Position numbers and translations under genes: made by a program
Notes under the pieces: generated by a model
Told to the model about the DNA's origin: nothing
The model's database searches: none
Seen by the model: the letters and a program-made list of their open reading frames with translations, nothing else
DNA from: SKVR01 sp046291875
GTDB lineage: Bacteria; Bacteroidota; Bacteroidia; Bacteroidales; UBA7960
Assembly: GCA_046291875.1 (NCBI GenBank)
Contig: JBKBSF010000025.1
Span: 1-64,000 of the forward strand
Direction: 5' to 3'
Length of the DNA: 64,000 bases
Shown here: positions 55,458-64,000 of the stretch, piece by piece
Numbering within the stretch: position 1 is the stretch's first letter
How the letters are laid out: each line of letters opens with the position of its first letter

Positions 55458-55620
55458 TGCAACAGATCTGATCGATCCGAAAAATGTAATTTGTTCAGGC
55501 ACCCATCATCCGAATTGATACCCGTATCCCTTTTTTTTGTATTATTGCTCGGCATTAATAAGTCTATGTTTACTTGTTGAATGCTATCAATATTATCCGA
55601 CCAACCCTGATGCCTGGAAA

Positions 55621-57108
55621 ATGGAAAACCAACCGCTGATTGAACTTACCCGTGAACAACGACTGCGATTTTGTAAAATATGCAAGAACCAGAAACTTGA
55701 TTTTAACCAGGGACTTGTATGTGGGCTCACTGGCAGGCTTGCCGATTTTAATGACAGCTGTATTCATTTTGAGGAGGATACTGAGCTAACCCAGGCAGAA
55801 GGGGAAAAGCTAATCCAGACCATTGTGCAGGAAAACCTGGCCGGCAGAAGTCTTAGACTTGCCAATTTTCTTATCGATTTGGTGGTTTTCATCATTATCC
55901 TTGCAACCGCCGGTATTGTACTGCAAGGATTGGGTTTGTTTCTGGGTATCACATCTTCCCCTAACTTGAGTGAAATGAGTACTGCAGGGAAGTACTTGTT
56001 AAGATTTGTGACAGGGATGTTTTACTTTACCCTGTTTGAGGCTTTAACGGGCCGTACACCAGCCAAATACATTACCGGTACCCGTGTGGTGCGCACCGAT
56101 GGTTCCAAAGCGGAGTTTTCCACTATTGTAAAGCGATCGTTGCTCAGGTATATTCCTTTCGAAGCATTCTCTTTTCTGGGAGCAACCCCCACCGGGTGGC
56201 ACGACCGCTATTCAGATACACTGGTGATAAGGCATAAGGCCCTTCCGGTGCAATTGGAGCCACAGGAACATTACCCCGGAGTAGGGCAGAGCATCGGCAT
56301 TACAGGTTTTTTCCTGGTACTTATGGTTGCATTCGTTCCAATTATCCCGCTTTTTGGCTTTTTCGATATGGGTTTTGGTGTTTTTGCCTATTATCTTGCT
56401 TTTTCTTTAACAGCTGTATGGGTTGTTAACAGATGGAGATTTCGCAGCACAGGCCAATCTGGATTTCATTACAGACTGGCCGACCTTCGGTTTCTGCCGC
56501 TTCTTGCGCTTGCCGCTCTGGCCCTGCAAACAGGAGTGATGGCACCACTTCTTAGAAAAATCCCCATCCCCGAAGCATTGCAGGGATTGGAAATGTATTC
56601 CTTTACCGATACCGGCTTTTTTTCACTTCTCACCATTGTGGTGCTGGCTCCGGTTTTCGAGGAGCTTCTTTTCAGGGGGATCATTCAAGATGGGCTGATG
56701 AAGCGCATTGGGCCATGGCCTGCCATTTTTCTGTCGAGTTTTTTGTTTGGATTTATGCATCTCAATCCCTGGCAGTTTGTAACGGGGGTAGTAATGGGGA
56801 TTTTTATCGGGTGGGTCTATTACATGACCCGGGATATCCTTATGGCCATCGCCCTGCACCTGTTCAATAATCTCTTTGCCATACTCACACATAAGATTTC
56901 GGTGATACTTGCGGATGATGGCAAAGTACCTACCCTGGCAGCAGGCATCTTTTCAGGTACGAGCTACTACCTGGTTGTGGGAGTGGCAATTCTGGTTACC
57001 CTGGGCTGTATTGCACTGTTGCACTATTTTCTGGCCAACAGACACCAGCAGGTGCCGGAGGTGATGGCAGAAGAGGATTCAGCCGTTGAGCCACAGGTCT
57101 CTGAATAG
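55621..57108 (+). CDS. RDD domain fused to CPBP intramembrane metalloprotease
   Basis: Start at ATG 55621 (495 aa); the extension to TTG 55537 has no conserved sequence. N-terminus: a cysteine pattern (RFCKICKNQ, LVCGLTGRLADFNDSC) like a small zinc-binding segment. Then an RDD membrane domain (about 80-210, RSLRLANFLIDLVVF and WHDRYSDTLVI). The C-terminal CPBP/ABI domain has the catalytic EELLFRG (EExxxR), FMHLNPWQF and HLFNN motifs. CPBP proteins cleave substrates within the membrane. The 3' end overlaps the convergent LytTR gene by 30 bp. Confidence 0.9.
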   Translation: MENQPLIELTREQRLRFCKICKNQKLDFNQGLVCGLTGRLADFNDSCIHFEEDTELTQAEGEKLIQTIVQENLAGRSLRLANFLIDLVVFIIILATAGIVLQGLGLFLGITSSPNLSEMSTAGKYLLRFVTGMFYFTLFEALTGRTPAKYITGTRVVRTDGSKAEFSTIVKRSLLRYIPFEAFSFLGATPTGWHDRYSDTLVIRHKALPVQLEPQEHYPGVGQSIGITGFFLVLMVAFVPIIPLFGFFDMGFGVFAYYLAFSLTAVWVVNRWRFRSTGQSGFHYRLADLRFLPLLALAALALQTGVMAPLLRKIPIPEALQGLEMYSFTDTGFFSLLTIVVLAPVFEELLFRGIIQDGLMKRIGPWPAIFLSSFLFGFMHLNPWQFVTGVVMGIFIGWVYYMTRDILMAIALHLFNNLFAILTHKISVILADDGKVPTLAAGIFSGTSYYLVVGVAILVTLGCIALLHYFLANRHQQVPEVMAEEDSAVEPQVSE

Positions 57109-57858
57109 GGTAGCTTTTTCGCGAACCACAATGATCTTTTCCTGGTGCCGGGGCCTGGTCTTTACCAGTAATTTGCCATGAAACCATGGTTCTACCTTCT
57201 GGATGGCGTTTATGTTTACGATGGTTTGGCGATTGGTTCTGAAGAACTGTTTAGGATCGAGGCTTTCCATGATCTGATTCAGGTTCTGATTCAGCACATG
57301 ACTCTTTTCTGTGAAATCCACTGCAACGGTGCTTTTGTTTTCCAGGTAGAAAAATGCGATATCGCACACATCGAGTTTATACCAGCCATCTGCTGCTCCC
57401 ACAAGAAATCTCTCGCGGTAGTGTTGTCTTGACTGCTGGATCACCTCCATGAGTTTTTGTACATCAAACTCCTGAATGTGTAGCTTCTGGTAAAGCTTTG
57501 ATTGCTCATTAACCTTCTCTATGGCCGCCTGGATCTGTTCCTTCTTGATGGGCTTGAGCAGGTAGTCGATGGTATTGGCCTTGAATGCCTGTATGGCATA
57601 CTGATCATATGCGGTGGTGAATATGATAAAACTGTCGGGTTTGATCTGCTCCAGTATGTTGAAGCAAAGTCCATCAGACAGTTGTACATCCATAAAAATT
57701 ATATCCGGATGGGTATTGGATTGAAGCCAGTCAATGGATTCCTTAACCGATGCAAGCATGCTCTGGATTTGTGCCCCGGGAATGATTTCGCAAACGAACC
57801 GGGCCAGTAGCCTCTGGGCTGGTAGCTCATCTTCTATGATCAGTATTTTTATGGGCAT
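57079..57858 (-). CDS. LytTR-family response regulator
   Basis: 259 aa. Receiver domain (about 3-120) with Asp57 (IIFMDVQLSDG) and IDYLLKPIKKE. LytTR DNA-binding domain (about 150-257: DVCDIAFFYLENKSTVAV, QFFRTNRQTIVNINAIQKVE). It lies 35 bp downstream of its cognate LytS-type kinase. Confidence 0.95.
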   Translation of the reverse strand: MPIKILIIEDELPAQRLLARFVCEIIPGAQIQSMLASVKESIDWLQSNTHPDIIFMDVQLSDGLCFNILEQIKPDSFIIFTTAYDQYAIQAFKANTIDYLLKPIKKEQIQAAIEKVNEQSKLYQKLHIQEFDVQKLMEVIQQSRQHYRERFLVGAADGWYKLDVCDIAFFYLENKSTVAVDFTEKSHVLNQNLNQIMESLDPKQFFRTNRQTIVNINAIQKVEPWFHGKLLVKTRPRHQEKIIVVREKATLFRDLWLNG

Positions 57859-57893
57859 AACCTAAGATGTTTATTGATTGTTGCGGGCGGGTT

Positions 57894-58910
57894 CTACAAA
57901 ATTACAGGAATCCTTACACGAAAATGTGTTGAGGTTTCTTCCACAAAGATATCCATATTCTTAAGCAGGGAATACCTTCTCCTGATGTTGGCCAGTCCGG
58001 TGGTAGTAGAAAAAGTATCGGTTTTTTTAATAAGGTTGTTTTCTACCAGGATTTGATCTCCGTCTTTTTTAATGTTGATGATCAACGGATCGGTCAGCAT
58101 TATTTTGTTGTGCTTCAGGCAGTTTTCAACCAGGATTTGTAAAACCATAGGAGGGATTTCGGCATGCAGCTCAGTTAGGGCAGGGTCAGTATTTACCTGC
58201 AGTGCCTCACCATAGCGCACTTTGTAAAGATAAATGTACGAGTTCAGAAACTCAAGCTCATCCTGTAAGGGTACTGTGAAGTTTTCGCTGCTTTGCAAAA
58301 CATAACGGAAAATATCGCTGAGCTGCCCGATGTACTTTACCGCCTTATCTGCATCCTCATAAATTTCCGACACAAGTACGTTGAGGCTGTTAAACAGAAA
58401 ATGAGGATTGAGCTGGTTTTGCAGTGCATGCAGATCCGATTTGAGCTTTTCCTCTTTCAGGCGTGCATTGGCCTCCTGCTCCTTCTGCAATTTGTCTTTG
58501 TACCGGCTGATGATCAGGATCAGATCGATCAGTATCACGTAAACAATGGATATGAGGATGGTAATGAGCGTTTTGCGCGCAAAAGGTTCGGGGGTGATGA
58601 TGATATAGAAAACCAGGTAGAGTGAGATGTAAAACGCAATGGTTGCCAGTATCTTATAAAGGTTCAGATAGGTAAGAGGCAGGCGTGCCGAATGTTTCTG
58701 TGTAAGCCACTTGTCGATCCAGAGAGTACCTTCGCTGGCCAGGATATATCCGGCAATGATTAACAGGTAAATATGTTTCTGGTTGAAGAAGCTTCTGAAA
58801 AAACTGCCTTCAACGATATAATCAATGAAAATCAGAATGCCAAAGCCGATAGAGGCAATAATGGCATTACGCACAACAAAGGGTTTCAACAATTTCAGGG
58901 ATGATTGCAT
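57894..58910 (-). CDS. LytS/YehU-family sensor histidine kinase
   Basis: Start at ATG 58910, 338 aa; the frame further upstream begins with TTG and has no conserved residues. Four or so N-terminal membrane helices (about 15-150), then the His_kinase domain with LNPHFLFNSLNVLVSE (phosphoacceptor His) and the HATPase region ILVENCLKHNKIM. The final G-box is degenerate (TTGLANIRRRY). It forms a two-gene operon with the LytTR regulator and may follow the beta-barrel gene on the same strand. Confidence 0.93.
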   Translation of the reverse strand: MQSSLKLLKPFVVRNAIIASIGFGILIFIDYIVEGSFFRSFFNQKHIYLLIIAGYILASEGTLWIDKWLTQKHSARLPLTYLNLYKILATIAFYISLYLVFYIIITPEPFARKTLITILISIVYVILIDLILIISRYKDKLQKEQEANARLKEEKLKSDLHALQNQLNPHFLFNSLNVLVSEIYEDADKAVKYIGQLSDIFRYVLQSSENFTVPLQDELEFLNSYIYLYKVRYGEALQVNTDPALTELHAEIPPMVLQILVENCLKHNKIMLTDPLIINIKKDGDQILVENNLIKKTDTFSTTTGLANIRRRYSLLKNMDIFVEETSTHFRVRIPVIL

Positions 58911-58975
58911 ATTGTTTGTATTGGAAGTATGTGTACCTGTTTGCAAATATACTTTGGGTAAACCAAATAACGTTG

Positions 58976-59009
58976 CAGACCTTCAGGATTTCGGCATCCT
59001 GAAGGTCTG
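58976..59009. terminator. Perfect 14-bp hairpin
   Basis: CAGACCTTCAGGAT, loop TTCGGC, ATCCTGAAGGTCTG, between the beta-barrel gene stop and the kinase start (both minus strand). It has no T run, so it is a stable hairpin that may act as a terminator or a processing site. Confidence 0.6.
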
Positions 59010-59072
59010 TATTGTAAGGGGGGCGGTTTTGCCCTATCTTTCCGGAGAGGCTTCACCTTATGATGGTTCGGT

Positions 59073-59696
59073 TTAAAAAGCATATCCCAGGGTGAAACTC
59101 AGGGCTTTGGTGCGGAAATCATCGGGCTGATTGGCTACTTCGGCCAACCCCATGTCGTACTTCATATCGAATCGGAGGAAATTGCTTCCAACGGGGCGCT
59201 GATAGCCCATTCCCATGCTAAGGCCATAGTCATGCTTTTCGTCTCTTATCAGAGCTTCTGGCTGTTGGGTGTTGCCATTTTTGGAGCTCACTTTGTCGGA
59301 AAGGGCATAAGCCATGTAGGGGCCCGCATTTACGTGAAGCTGTGCCCCGCTTCTGCGCACAATGTCTGTGTTTACATATTGCATTTGCAGTGGCAGTTGC
59401 AGGTAGTGCACCGAATACTCTACTTCTGAGCCAATTCCCGGCAGCAGGTTCTTACCCGAGCGCGAGCGCTGGCTGTAGTTGAGTTCGGGCATCACATTCC
59501 ACGATCCCTGGATGGGGATAGCCCTGAAAGCTCCCACGGTAAAATGAACCGAAAGGGGGTCGTTGTCGGCCAGATCGCCGGTTTTGGCAAAGGTGGTGAA
59601 AGCAACACCACTGCGTACGCCACGGTTTTGTGCCTGGGCACTAAAGCTGGTGAGCAGCACAAATGCCAGCATGAAGGCTAAGAGATTGTTTTTCAT
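59073..59696 (-). CDS. PorT-like outer-membrane beta-barrel protein
   Basis: Start at ATG 59696 (MKNNLLAFMLAFVLLTSFSAQA signal peptide), 207 aa. Alternating hydrophobic strands (VMPELNYSQRS, VHYLQLPLQMQYVNTD, VNAGPYMAYAL) and an aromatic C-terminus (FTLGYAF) match the OMP_b-brl_2/PorT family of eight-stranded barrels. Function unknown; adjacent to a LytS/LytTR system. Confidence 0.87.
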   Translation of the reverse strand: MKNNLLAFMLAFVLLTSFSAQAQNRGVRSGVAFTTFAKTGDLADNDPLSVHFTVGAFRAIPIQGSWNVMPELNYSQRSRSGKNLLPGIGSEVEYSVHYLQLPLQMQYVNTDIVRRSGAQLHVNAGPYMAYALSDKVSSKNGNTQQPEALIRDEKHDYGLSMGMGYQRPVGSNFLRFDMKYDMGLAEVANQPDDFRTKALSFTLGYAF

Positions 59697-59721
59697 AATG
59701 ATACAATTTAAAGATTTGTTG

Positions 59722-60009
59722 TTAATTGAGTGATTGATGGACGGGTCGAAAAGCTGTATTCTCGTTTGCAACAGTTTCATTGTAAACCAGAGAAACCAAC
59801 TGGTTCATGCTTCTGATCTGTTTTTCCAGGCCTTGTGAAAGCCGTATTCTGAACTGCTCTTCCACGAAATACAGAAGCAGATTTACCTCCCAGTCCGCCA
59901 TTTTGTAATCGCACGAGAAGTTTGCGGTAAATGAGTTGCAGCGATGTCTTACTTTCATCCTTTTTCTTATGATTCCCTGTATGCGGGAGTGTACTTCGGA
60001 ATGTGTCAT
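59722..60009 (-). CDS. Acyl-carrier-protein-like protein lacking the phosphopantetheine serine
   Basis: 95 aa from ATG 60009, which overlaps the stop of the LPS-kinase-like gene as ATGA; the longer frame to 60255 is shadow sequence. The core SFTANFSCDYKMADWEV followed by LLLYFVEEQFRIRL lines up with the ACP pattern F.eDLgaDSLD.vELv..lEeeFgI.I. The Ser of the DSL motif is replaced (CDYK), so it should not carry 4'-phosphopantetheine. It may act as a binding partner or adaptor. Resemblance is by eye; confidence in the fold is moderate. Confidence 0.68.
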   Translation of the reverse strand: MTHSEVHSRIQGIIRKRMKVRHRCNSFTANFSCDYKMADWEVNLLLYFVEEQFRIRLSQGLEKQIRSMNQLVSLVYNETVANENTAFRPVHQSLN

Positions 60010-60869
60010 GATGCGGTGTTTTTCATTGAATACTCTTGTGAATGGGTTGCCTGCGATCCCAGCGATGCTGACAGATCGGGGCCGCAGATCTTTTTGTCTG
60101 CCTTGCCTGTAATGGTCCTGAGGCCGGCTTTGATTTTTCTTTTGGTTTTGAGGAATTTGGTATAGAAAAGTCTTTCCATGCCAATATTCATAGCACTCCA
60201 CACGGGGTTCTGCTGGTAATGCATGGAGTAAAAATGGGCAATAGTGCCCAGGCACATAGCAGTGCCATGTATTCGCCGCAAATTGGCCATTCGTTTTCTG
60301 AACCCGATCTTTCTCCTGAACCGGATCCGGTTGAGATCGATCATAAAAAACGAATATTCTCCCGATGCAATCTGCCTGATCAGGATGTTGCCTCCCGAAA
60401 GATCTTTGTGCAAGACTCCATTGTCATGTACCCTTTTGCAAACCCACACCGAGAAGGCCGAAAGAACCTCCAGCCGGTCGGCCAGTTCAAAATCGAAAAT
60501 GTCGCCCAGGCAGAAATCATGTTCCAGAAACAAGGAAACATAATAGCTTTTTTGCAGCATTCGGTTGTGGTCATAATAATTGATCCAGGCGATGGGCTCC
60601 GGGGTTTGTATGCCCATTTCGATAAGCCTGAGGCCATAGTTGTAAGATCGCTCGGCCTTGGAGGGACGCAGGAAGCTATATGCCAGCTGGTTCAGGAAAT
60701 GGGGCCTGCCGAACGATTTTACACAAAGCTTAATGCCTCTGTAATGGATTATTTTCAGGTGATTCCTGCCATTTTTCAGGGTATCGCCCATGGTGCTGAA
60801 GTTTGTATCCAGTTGTAGTATGAACTCTTTGAGGCAGCTGAAGCCGGGGTTGATCTCGAATCGGGTCAT
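60006..60869 (-). CDS. LPS/Kdo kinase-like protein (WaaP/InaA family)
   Basis: 287 aa with a eukaryotic-like kinase fold. Beta-3 lysine region KIIHYRGIKLCVKSF, catalytic loop HDNGVLHKDLSGGNIL (HxDxxxxN) and metal-binding IDLNRIRF in place of DFG. Such kinases phosphorylate lipid A core sugars at the inner membrane. The stop overlaps the start of the ACP-like gene by 4 bp, and the PII-like gene lies 57 bp upstream. Confidence 0.88.
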   Translation of the reverse strand: MTRFEINPGFSCLKEFILQLDTNFSTMGDTLKNGRNHLKIIHYRGIKLCVKSFGRPHFLNQLAYSFLRPSKAERSYNYGLRLIEMGIQTPEPIAWINYYDHNRMLQKSYYVSLFLEHDFCLGDIFDFELADRLEVLSAFSVWVCKRVHDNGVLHKDLSGGNILIRQIASGEYSFFMIDLNRIRFRRKIGFRKRMANLRRIHGTAMCLGTIAHFYSMHYQQNPVWSAMNIGMERLFYTKFLKTKRKIKAGLRTITGKADKKICGPDLSASLGSQATHSQEYSMKNTAS

Positions 60870-60926
60870 GGGTTCCTGGGATTTAAGGGTTAAAGTTTGT
60901 GTTTTGACATTGGGGCAGCCGTATCC

Positions 60927-61232
60927 TCAATCAAAGAAATAGTGGGTCATGGGCCAGGCGCAGAAGGTAACCAGCTCTGCCGGATTGAAAGCATTGGTGT
61001 TAAACTCCTTTACTCTTTTGGCTAATAACTCTACCTTATCAGCCTCTTTTACCTGCATCAATACAGATGAGTTGTAGCCCGGCCATACCGGGTCGTTGAA
61101 ACGGGGGTCGGCCTTTTTGTTCTTAGCCTTTACCTGGTCTGTTACCTGGTATTCGCGAATGTGGCAGGCTTCGATGATTTCCAGTAGTTGTTCCTGAACA
61201 CTGATGTTGCAGGTGCAGTATATGATGTACAT
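60927..61232 (-). CDS. Small PII-like protein associated with an RND pump
   Basis: 101 aa. The first ~25 residues (MYIIYCTCNISVQEQLLEII) and the middle (SVLMQVKEADKVELLAKRVKEFN) follow the ferredoxin-like beta-alpha-beta pattern of PII-like/DUF3240 proteins. Such proteins are often encoded beside heavy-metal RND pumps. No T-loop uridylylation Tyr motif is evident. It is 185 bp downstream of the RND gene on the same strand. Confidence 0.65.
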   Translation of the reverse strand: MYIIYCTCNISVQEQLLEIIEACHIREYQVTDQVKAKNKKADPRFNDPVWPGYNSSVLMQVKEADKVELLAKRVKEFNTNAFNPAELVTFCAWPMTHYFFD

Positions 61233-61417
61233 ATTCTAATTGTTTATTGTTAATTATTGATGGATCTGCTTTAAGTTTTAAGGCTTCAGCGATGTGGACT
61301 TGATGTGTTGATGTGTTGAGCCTTTGAGTTGTTGATACATTGAGTTATGGATATGCCAGAAGGTTGAATCTTTCGGGCTTTGATTGAGATAAACTTTTTC
61401 CTTCTGGTTTTCACCTT

Positions 61418-64000
61418 CTATTCCTTCATTGCTTTCATGTTGAACACAGTGTAGATGACGGGTATCAAAACCAGGGTGATAACTGTAGATACCAGCAATC
61501 CACCGATGATTGTAATACCCAGTGGCGACCACATCTCTGCCCCCATGCCGCTGGAGAGTGCCATGGGCACCATGCCCAGAATGGTGGTAAAGCTGGTCAT
61601 GAGCACCGGGCGCAACCTGGAGCGTCCTCCTTCTTTTACCGATTCGATAAGTGGATAGCCTCTTTTGCGCAGCATGTTGGTGTAATCTACCAGCACAATA
61701 CCATTGTTTACCACAATACCCAGCAACATAATTGCCCCGATAAAGGTTACCACACTGAGGGTAAGGCCGGTGATGGCAAATGCCCATATGATACCGATTA
61801 CCGAGAAGGGGATGGCGAATATGATAATGAAGGGGTCTTTGAGCGATTCGAACTGCGAAGCCATTACCATATACACCAGCAGTATACCGGCCAGGAAAAT
61901 GAGCCTGAGGCTGGCAAAGGAGTCTTCCTGATCGGTGATCTGCCCACCCAGCTGTATGTCTACGCCGGGTTGATGTGGGAAGCTTTCCAGCATCTGTTGT
62001 ACTCTCATAGCCCCTTCGCCCAGTGCAATGCCATCCAGGTCGGCAGTTACCTTTACGATACGTTGCTGCTCTTCGCGGCGGATCTCCAGAGGGCCACGCA
62101 CCTGCCCGATGGTTGCAATTTCGCGCACAGGTACTTTTTGTCCGGTAAGGGTGCTGATCATGATATTGCCCAGGTCTTGCGGGGAATTGCGGAAATCTGG
62201 TGCATAGCGAACCCTGATGTCGTATTCGTTGCCACTGTGGCTGAATTCGCCCGCTTCGGCACCGTAGATGCTTTGCCGCACCTGCATGGCCACCATGGCT
62301 GAGTTGAGCCCCAGCTCTGAGGCTTTGTCCTTGTCGATCCTGATCTCATATTCGGCCTTGCCCGGATCGATGGTGTTTTCCACGTTGGTAAGACCTTCTA
62401 TGGTCTGCAATTCTGCCTGGATACGACGTGCCGTTTCGTTGAGCAAATCAAAATCGTGCCCGGTTATTTCCACTTCAATGGGTTTTACATTGCCAAGCAA
62501 AGCAGCCGAGAAAAGACTTCCGCCATGCACTGTGTAGTTGGCAATTTCGGGTACTTCCTGATCTATGCGGTTTCGTACTGCACTGGCTGCCTCCCAGGCA
62601 CTGCGATCGCGCTCATCGGGGCGGCCCATTCGCAATACCAGCGAGCCGATGTTTTTGCCTTCCTGAAACCCTACCGTGGTGAGGGCTCCATCTTCCGTTT
62701 GCCCAACAATGGTAAACTGACTTTGCATCTCGGGGATCTCCTCCAGCATGATACGCTCTATACGGCGGGCTATTCGCTCGGTTTCCTGTGCACTGGTGCC
62801 GATCTCCATCTCAAACTGTACGCTCACATCGCCCGAGTCAAACTCAGGGATATAATCCGTGCCGATGCGGCTTCCCACAAAGAGGGTTGCAACGAATATG
62901 AGCAAGGCCGAAACAATGGTAAAGGTTTTATGGTACACTGCCCAGGCAAGGGTTTTCTTGTAGAAGTTCTCCATGCTCTCAAATACCCTTTCGCTCATAA
63001 GGTAAAACCTTCCTTTGGGTTTGCTGCTGTGTGTAATGGGTTTGAGCAGGCGCGATGCCAGCATAGGAGTAATAGACAGCGCGGTGATAAGCGATGCAAT
63101 GAGTGTAATGGTGGTGAGTACTGCCAGCTGCTTAAATAATACCCCTACAATTCCTCCCATAAACAGCAGTGGAAGAAACACACTGATGGTGGTGAGGGTG
63201 GAGGCCGTAATGGCCATACCCATCTCTGAAGCGCCAAAGACAGCTGCCTGCCTGGGTTTGCTTCCCTGCTCCATATGGCGGGTAATGTTCTCCAGTACTA
63301 CAATGGCGTTGTCAACCACCATGCCTATGGCTATTACAATAGACATGAGCGAGAATATGTTGATGCTGTAGCCTGCAAGGAACATGTAAACGAAAGCTGC
63401 AATAAGCGAAACAGGCATAGTGAGCATGATGATGAGGCTCGAGCGCCATTGGCGCAAAAACATAAATACCACCAGCATTACAAAAAAGCCTGCCCACCAA
63501 AGGGTGCTTGAAAGGTTGTTGATGGATCGTACCACAATATCCGAACTGTCTACAATCTCTATAACCTGCACATCTTCGGGCAGGAATTGTCCGATACGTT
63601 CCATTTCGGCTCTTACGGCACGTGCAACCTCCAGGGTGTTGGTACCCGATTGTTTCTGCACAAAAAAAGCAACTGAACGTTTTTCGCCGGTGCGTGCATA
63701 GGCATCGCTTTCCTTGTAGTCATCCACCACGGTAGCCACATCGCGAACCCGAATGGGATGTGTGCCCAGTGAGCGCAACACAATATTGTTGATCTCTTCT
63801 ATGCTGTCTATCTCACCCGTAACGCTTACTGCAAAGTCGCGGGTGCCCACCTTGATATTCCCTCCGGGGATGCTCAGGTTTTCTGCTTTGAGGATATTGG
63901 CGATCTGGTTTACACTCAGTCCGTAGGCTTCCATTTTAAGGGGGTCTACTTCCACACGGATTTCCCTTTTGGGGGCGCCAATGGTTACTACAGTGCCCAC
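61418..64000 (-). CDS. RND efflux pump inner-membrane subunit (AcrB/HAE1-like), N-terminus beyond the window
   Basis: The C-terminal 860 residues are visible; the frame runs off at 64000, so the true start and first ~150-200 residues are missing. Porter-domain sequence, then TM4 with GMVVDNAIVVLENI (single proton-relay Asp, where AcrB has Asp-Asp), and TM10-12 with FIGAIMLLGIVVNNGIVLVDY. It ends in VIPVIYTVFNMKAMKE. It exports drugs, lipids or metals with an adaptor and TolC-like channel, presumably encoded upstream outside the window. Confidence 0.93.
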   Translation of the reverse strand: MGTVVTIGAPKREIRVEVDPLKMEAYGLSVNQIANILKAENLSIPGGNIKVGTRDFAVSVTGEIDSIEEINNIVLRSLGTHPIRVRDVATVVDDYKESDAYARTGEKRSVAFFVQKQSGTNTLEVARAVRAEMERIGQFLPEDVQVIEIVDSSDIVVRSINNLSSTLWWAGFFVMLVVFMFLRQWRSSLIIMLTMPVSLIAAFVYMFLAGYSINIFSLMSIVIAIGMVVDNAIVVLENITRHMEQGSKPRQAAVFGASEMGMAITASTLTTISVFLPLLFMGGIVGVLFKQLAVLTTITLIASLITALSITPMLASRLLKPITHSSKPKGRFYLMSERVFESMENFYKKTLAWAVYHKTFTIVSALLIFVATLFVGSRIGTDYIPEFDSGDVSVQFEMEIGTSAQETERIARRIERIMLEEIPEMQSQFTIVGQTEDGALTTVGFQEGKNIGSLVLRMGRPDERDRSAWEAASAVRNRIDQEVPEIANYTVHGGSLFSAALLGNVKPIEVEITGHDFDLLNETARRIQAELQTIEGLTNVENTIDPGKAEYEIRIDKDKASELGLNSAMVAMQVRQSIYGAEAGEFSHSGNEYDIRVRYAPDFRNSPQDLGNIMISTLTGQKVPVREIATIGQVRGPLEIRREEQQRIVKVTADLDGIALGEGAMRVQQMLESFPHQPGVDIQLGGQITDQEDSFASLRLIFLAGILLVYMVMASQFESLKDPFIIIFAIPFSVIGIIWAFAITGLTLSVVTFIGAIMLLGIVVNNGIVLVDYTNMLRKRGYPLIESVKEGGRSRLRPVLMTSFTTILGMVPMALSSGMGAEMWSPLGITIIGGLLVSTVITLVLIPVIYTVFNMKAMKE

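Noticed and set aside
60010..60255. N-terminal extension of the ACP-like gene
   Set aside because: It is an alternate frame of the LPS-kinase-like gene; the ATGA overlap at 60006-60009 fixes the start.
61278..61787. 169-codon minus-strand frame at the RND gene end
   Set aside because: Out-of-frame shadow of the pump C-terminus.

Overview
The window comes from a Bacteroidota chromosome, most likely an anaerobic Bacteroidales/Marinilabiliales-type organism. The evidence is two TonB-dependent receptors with carboxypeptidase-regulatory N-termini, two very large proteins with type IX secretion (T9SS) C-terminal sorting domains, TPR-fused membrane regulators, A-rich ribosome binding regions, and a TTG/TAnnTTTG-type promoter. 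An aldehyde:ferredoxin oxidoreductase (AOR) with its pyranopterin cofactor pathway points to anaerobic, probably tungsten-dependent aldehyde metabolism. No rRNA, tRNA, CRISPR array or intact insertion sequence was seen.

Layout. 1-2823: 3' part of a TonB receptor followed by a histidine-rich lipoprotein (probable metal handling), converging on an alkaline phosphatase (2910-4343) across a shared terminator. 4344-5113: mostly non-coding, with one possible 58-residue ORF behind a good Bacteroidota-type promoter. 5114-6361: a lone glycosyltransferase. 6473-20762: the most coherent block. On the minus strand are a tungstate/molybdate-type ABC permease and ATPase, an AcoR-like sigma-54 activator and a TonB receptor. 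Divergently on the plus strand are AOR, a radical SAM/SPASM maturase, MoaD, a MoeB/HesA-type adenylyltransferase, MoeA, a shortened MoaA, MoaC and a MOSC-MoaB/Mog fusion. Sigma-54 (-24/-12) promoter candidates precede both AOR and the TonB receptor, and a cluster of TGAACA/TGTTCA half-sites lies at activator-binding distance upstream of AOR. I propose that outer-membrane uptake, inner-membrane uptake, cofactor synthesis and the enzyme form one activator-controlled regulon.

20815-25640: 5-formyl-THF cyclo-ligase, a CrtI-like carotenoid desaturase, an M3 peptidase lipoprotein, and a 3' remnant of a YceI gene that stops at a terminator. 25696-33792: a 2698-residue SprB-like T9SS surface protein with a choice-of-anchor L domain, tandem repeats and a large non-repetitive C-terminal module. 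34451-42135: secreted or envelope proteins (hypothetical protein, M28 peptidase, DUF4407 protein, AsmA-like protein, DUF3820 protein, zinc peptidase lipoprotein). 42326-51336: a HAMP-GAF sensor, a translationally coupled lipoprotein/outer-membrane pair, a TPR-TM-AraC regulator, and a T9SS-exported protein with Ycf48-like repeats.

51424-64000: cold-shock protein, BASS-family transporter, a TPR histidine kinase with a NarL-type regulator, an RDD-CPBP membrane protein, and a LytS/LytTR pair behind a beta-barrel protein. Then come an ATGA-coupled LPS-kinase/degenerate-ACP pair, a PII-like small protein, and the C-terminal 860 residues of an RND pump running off the window end.
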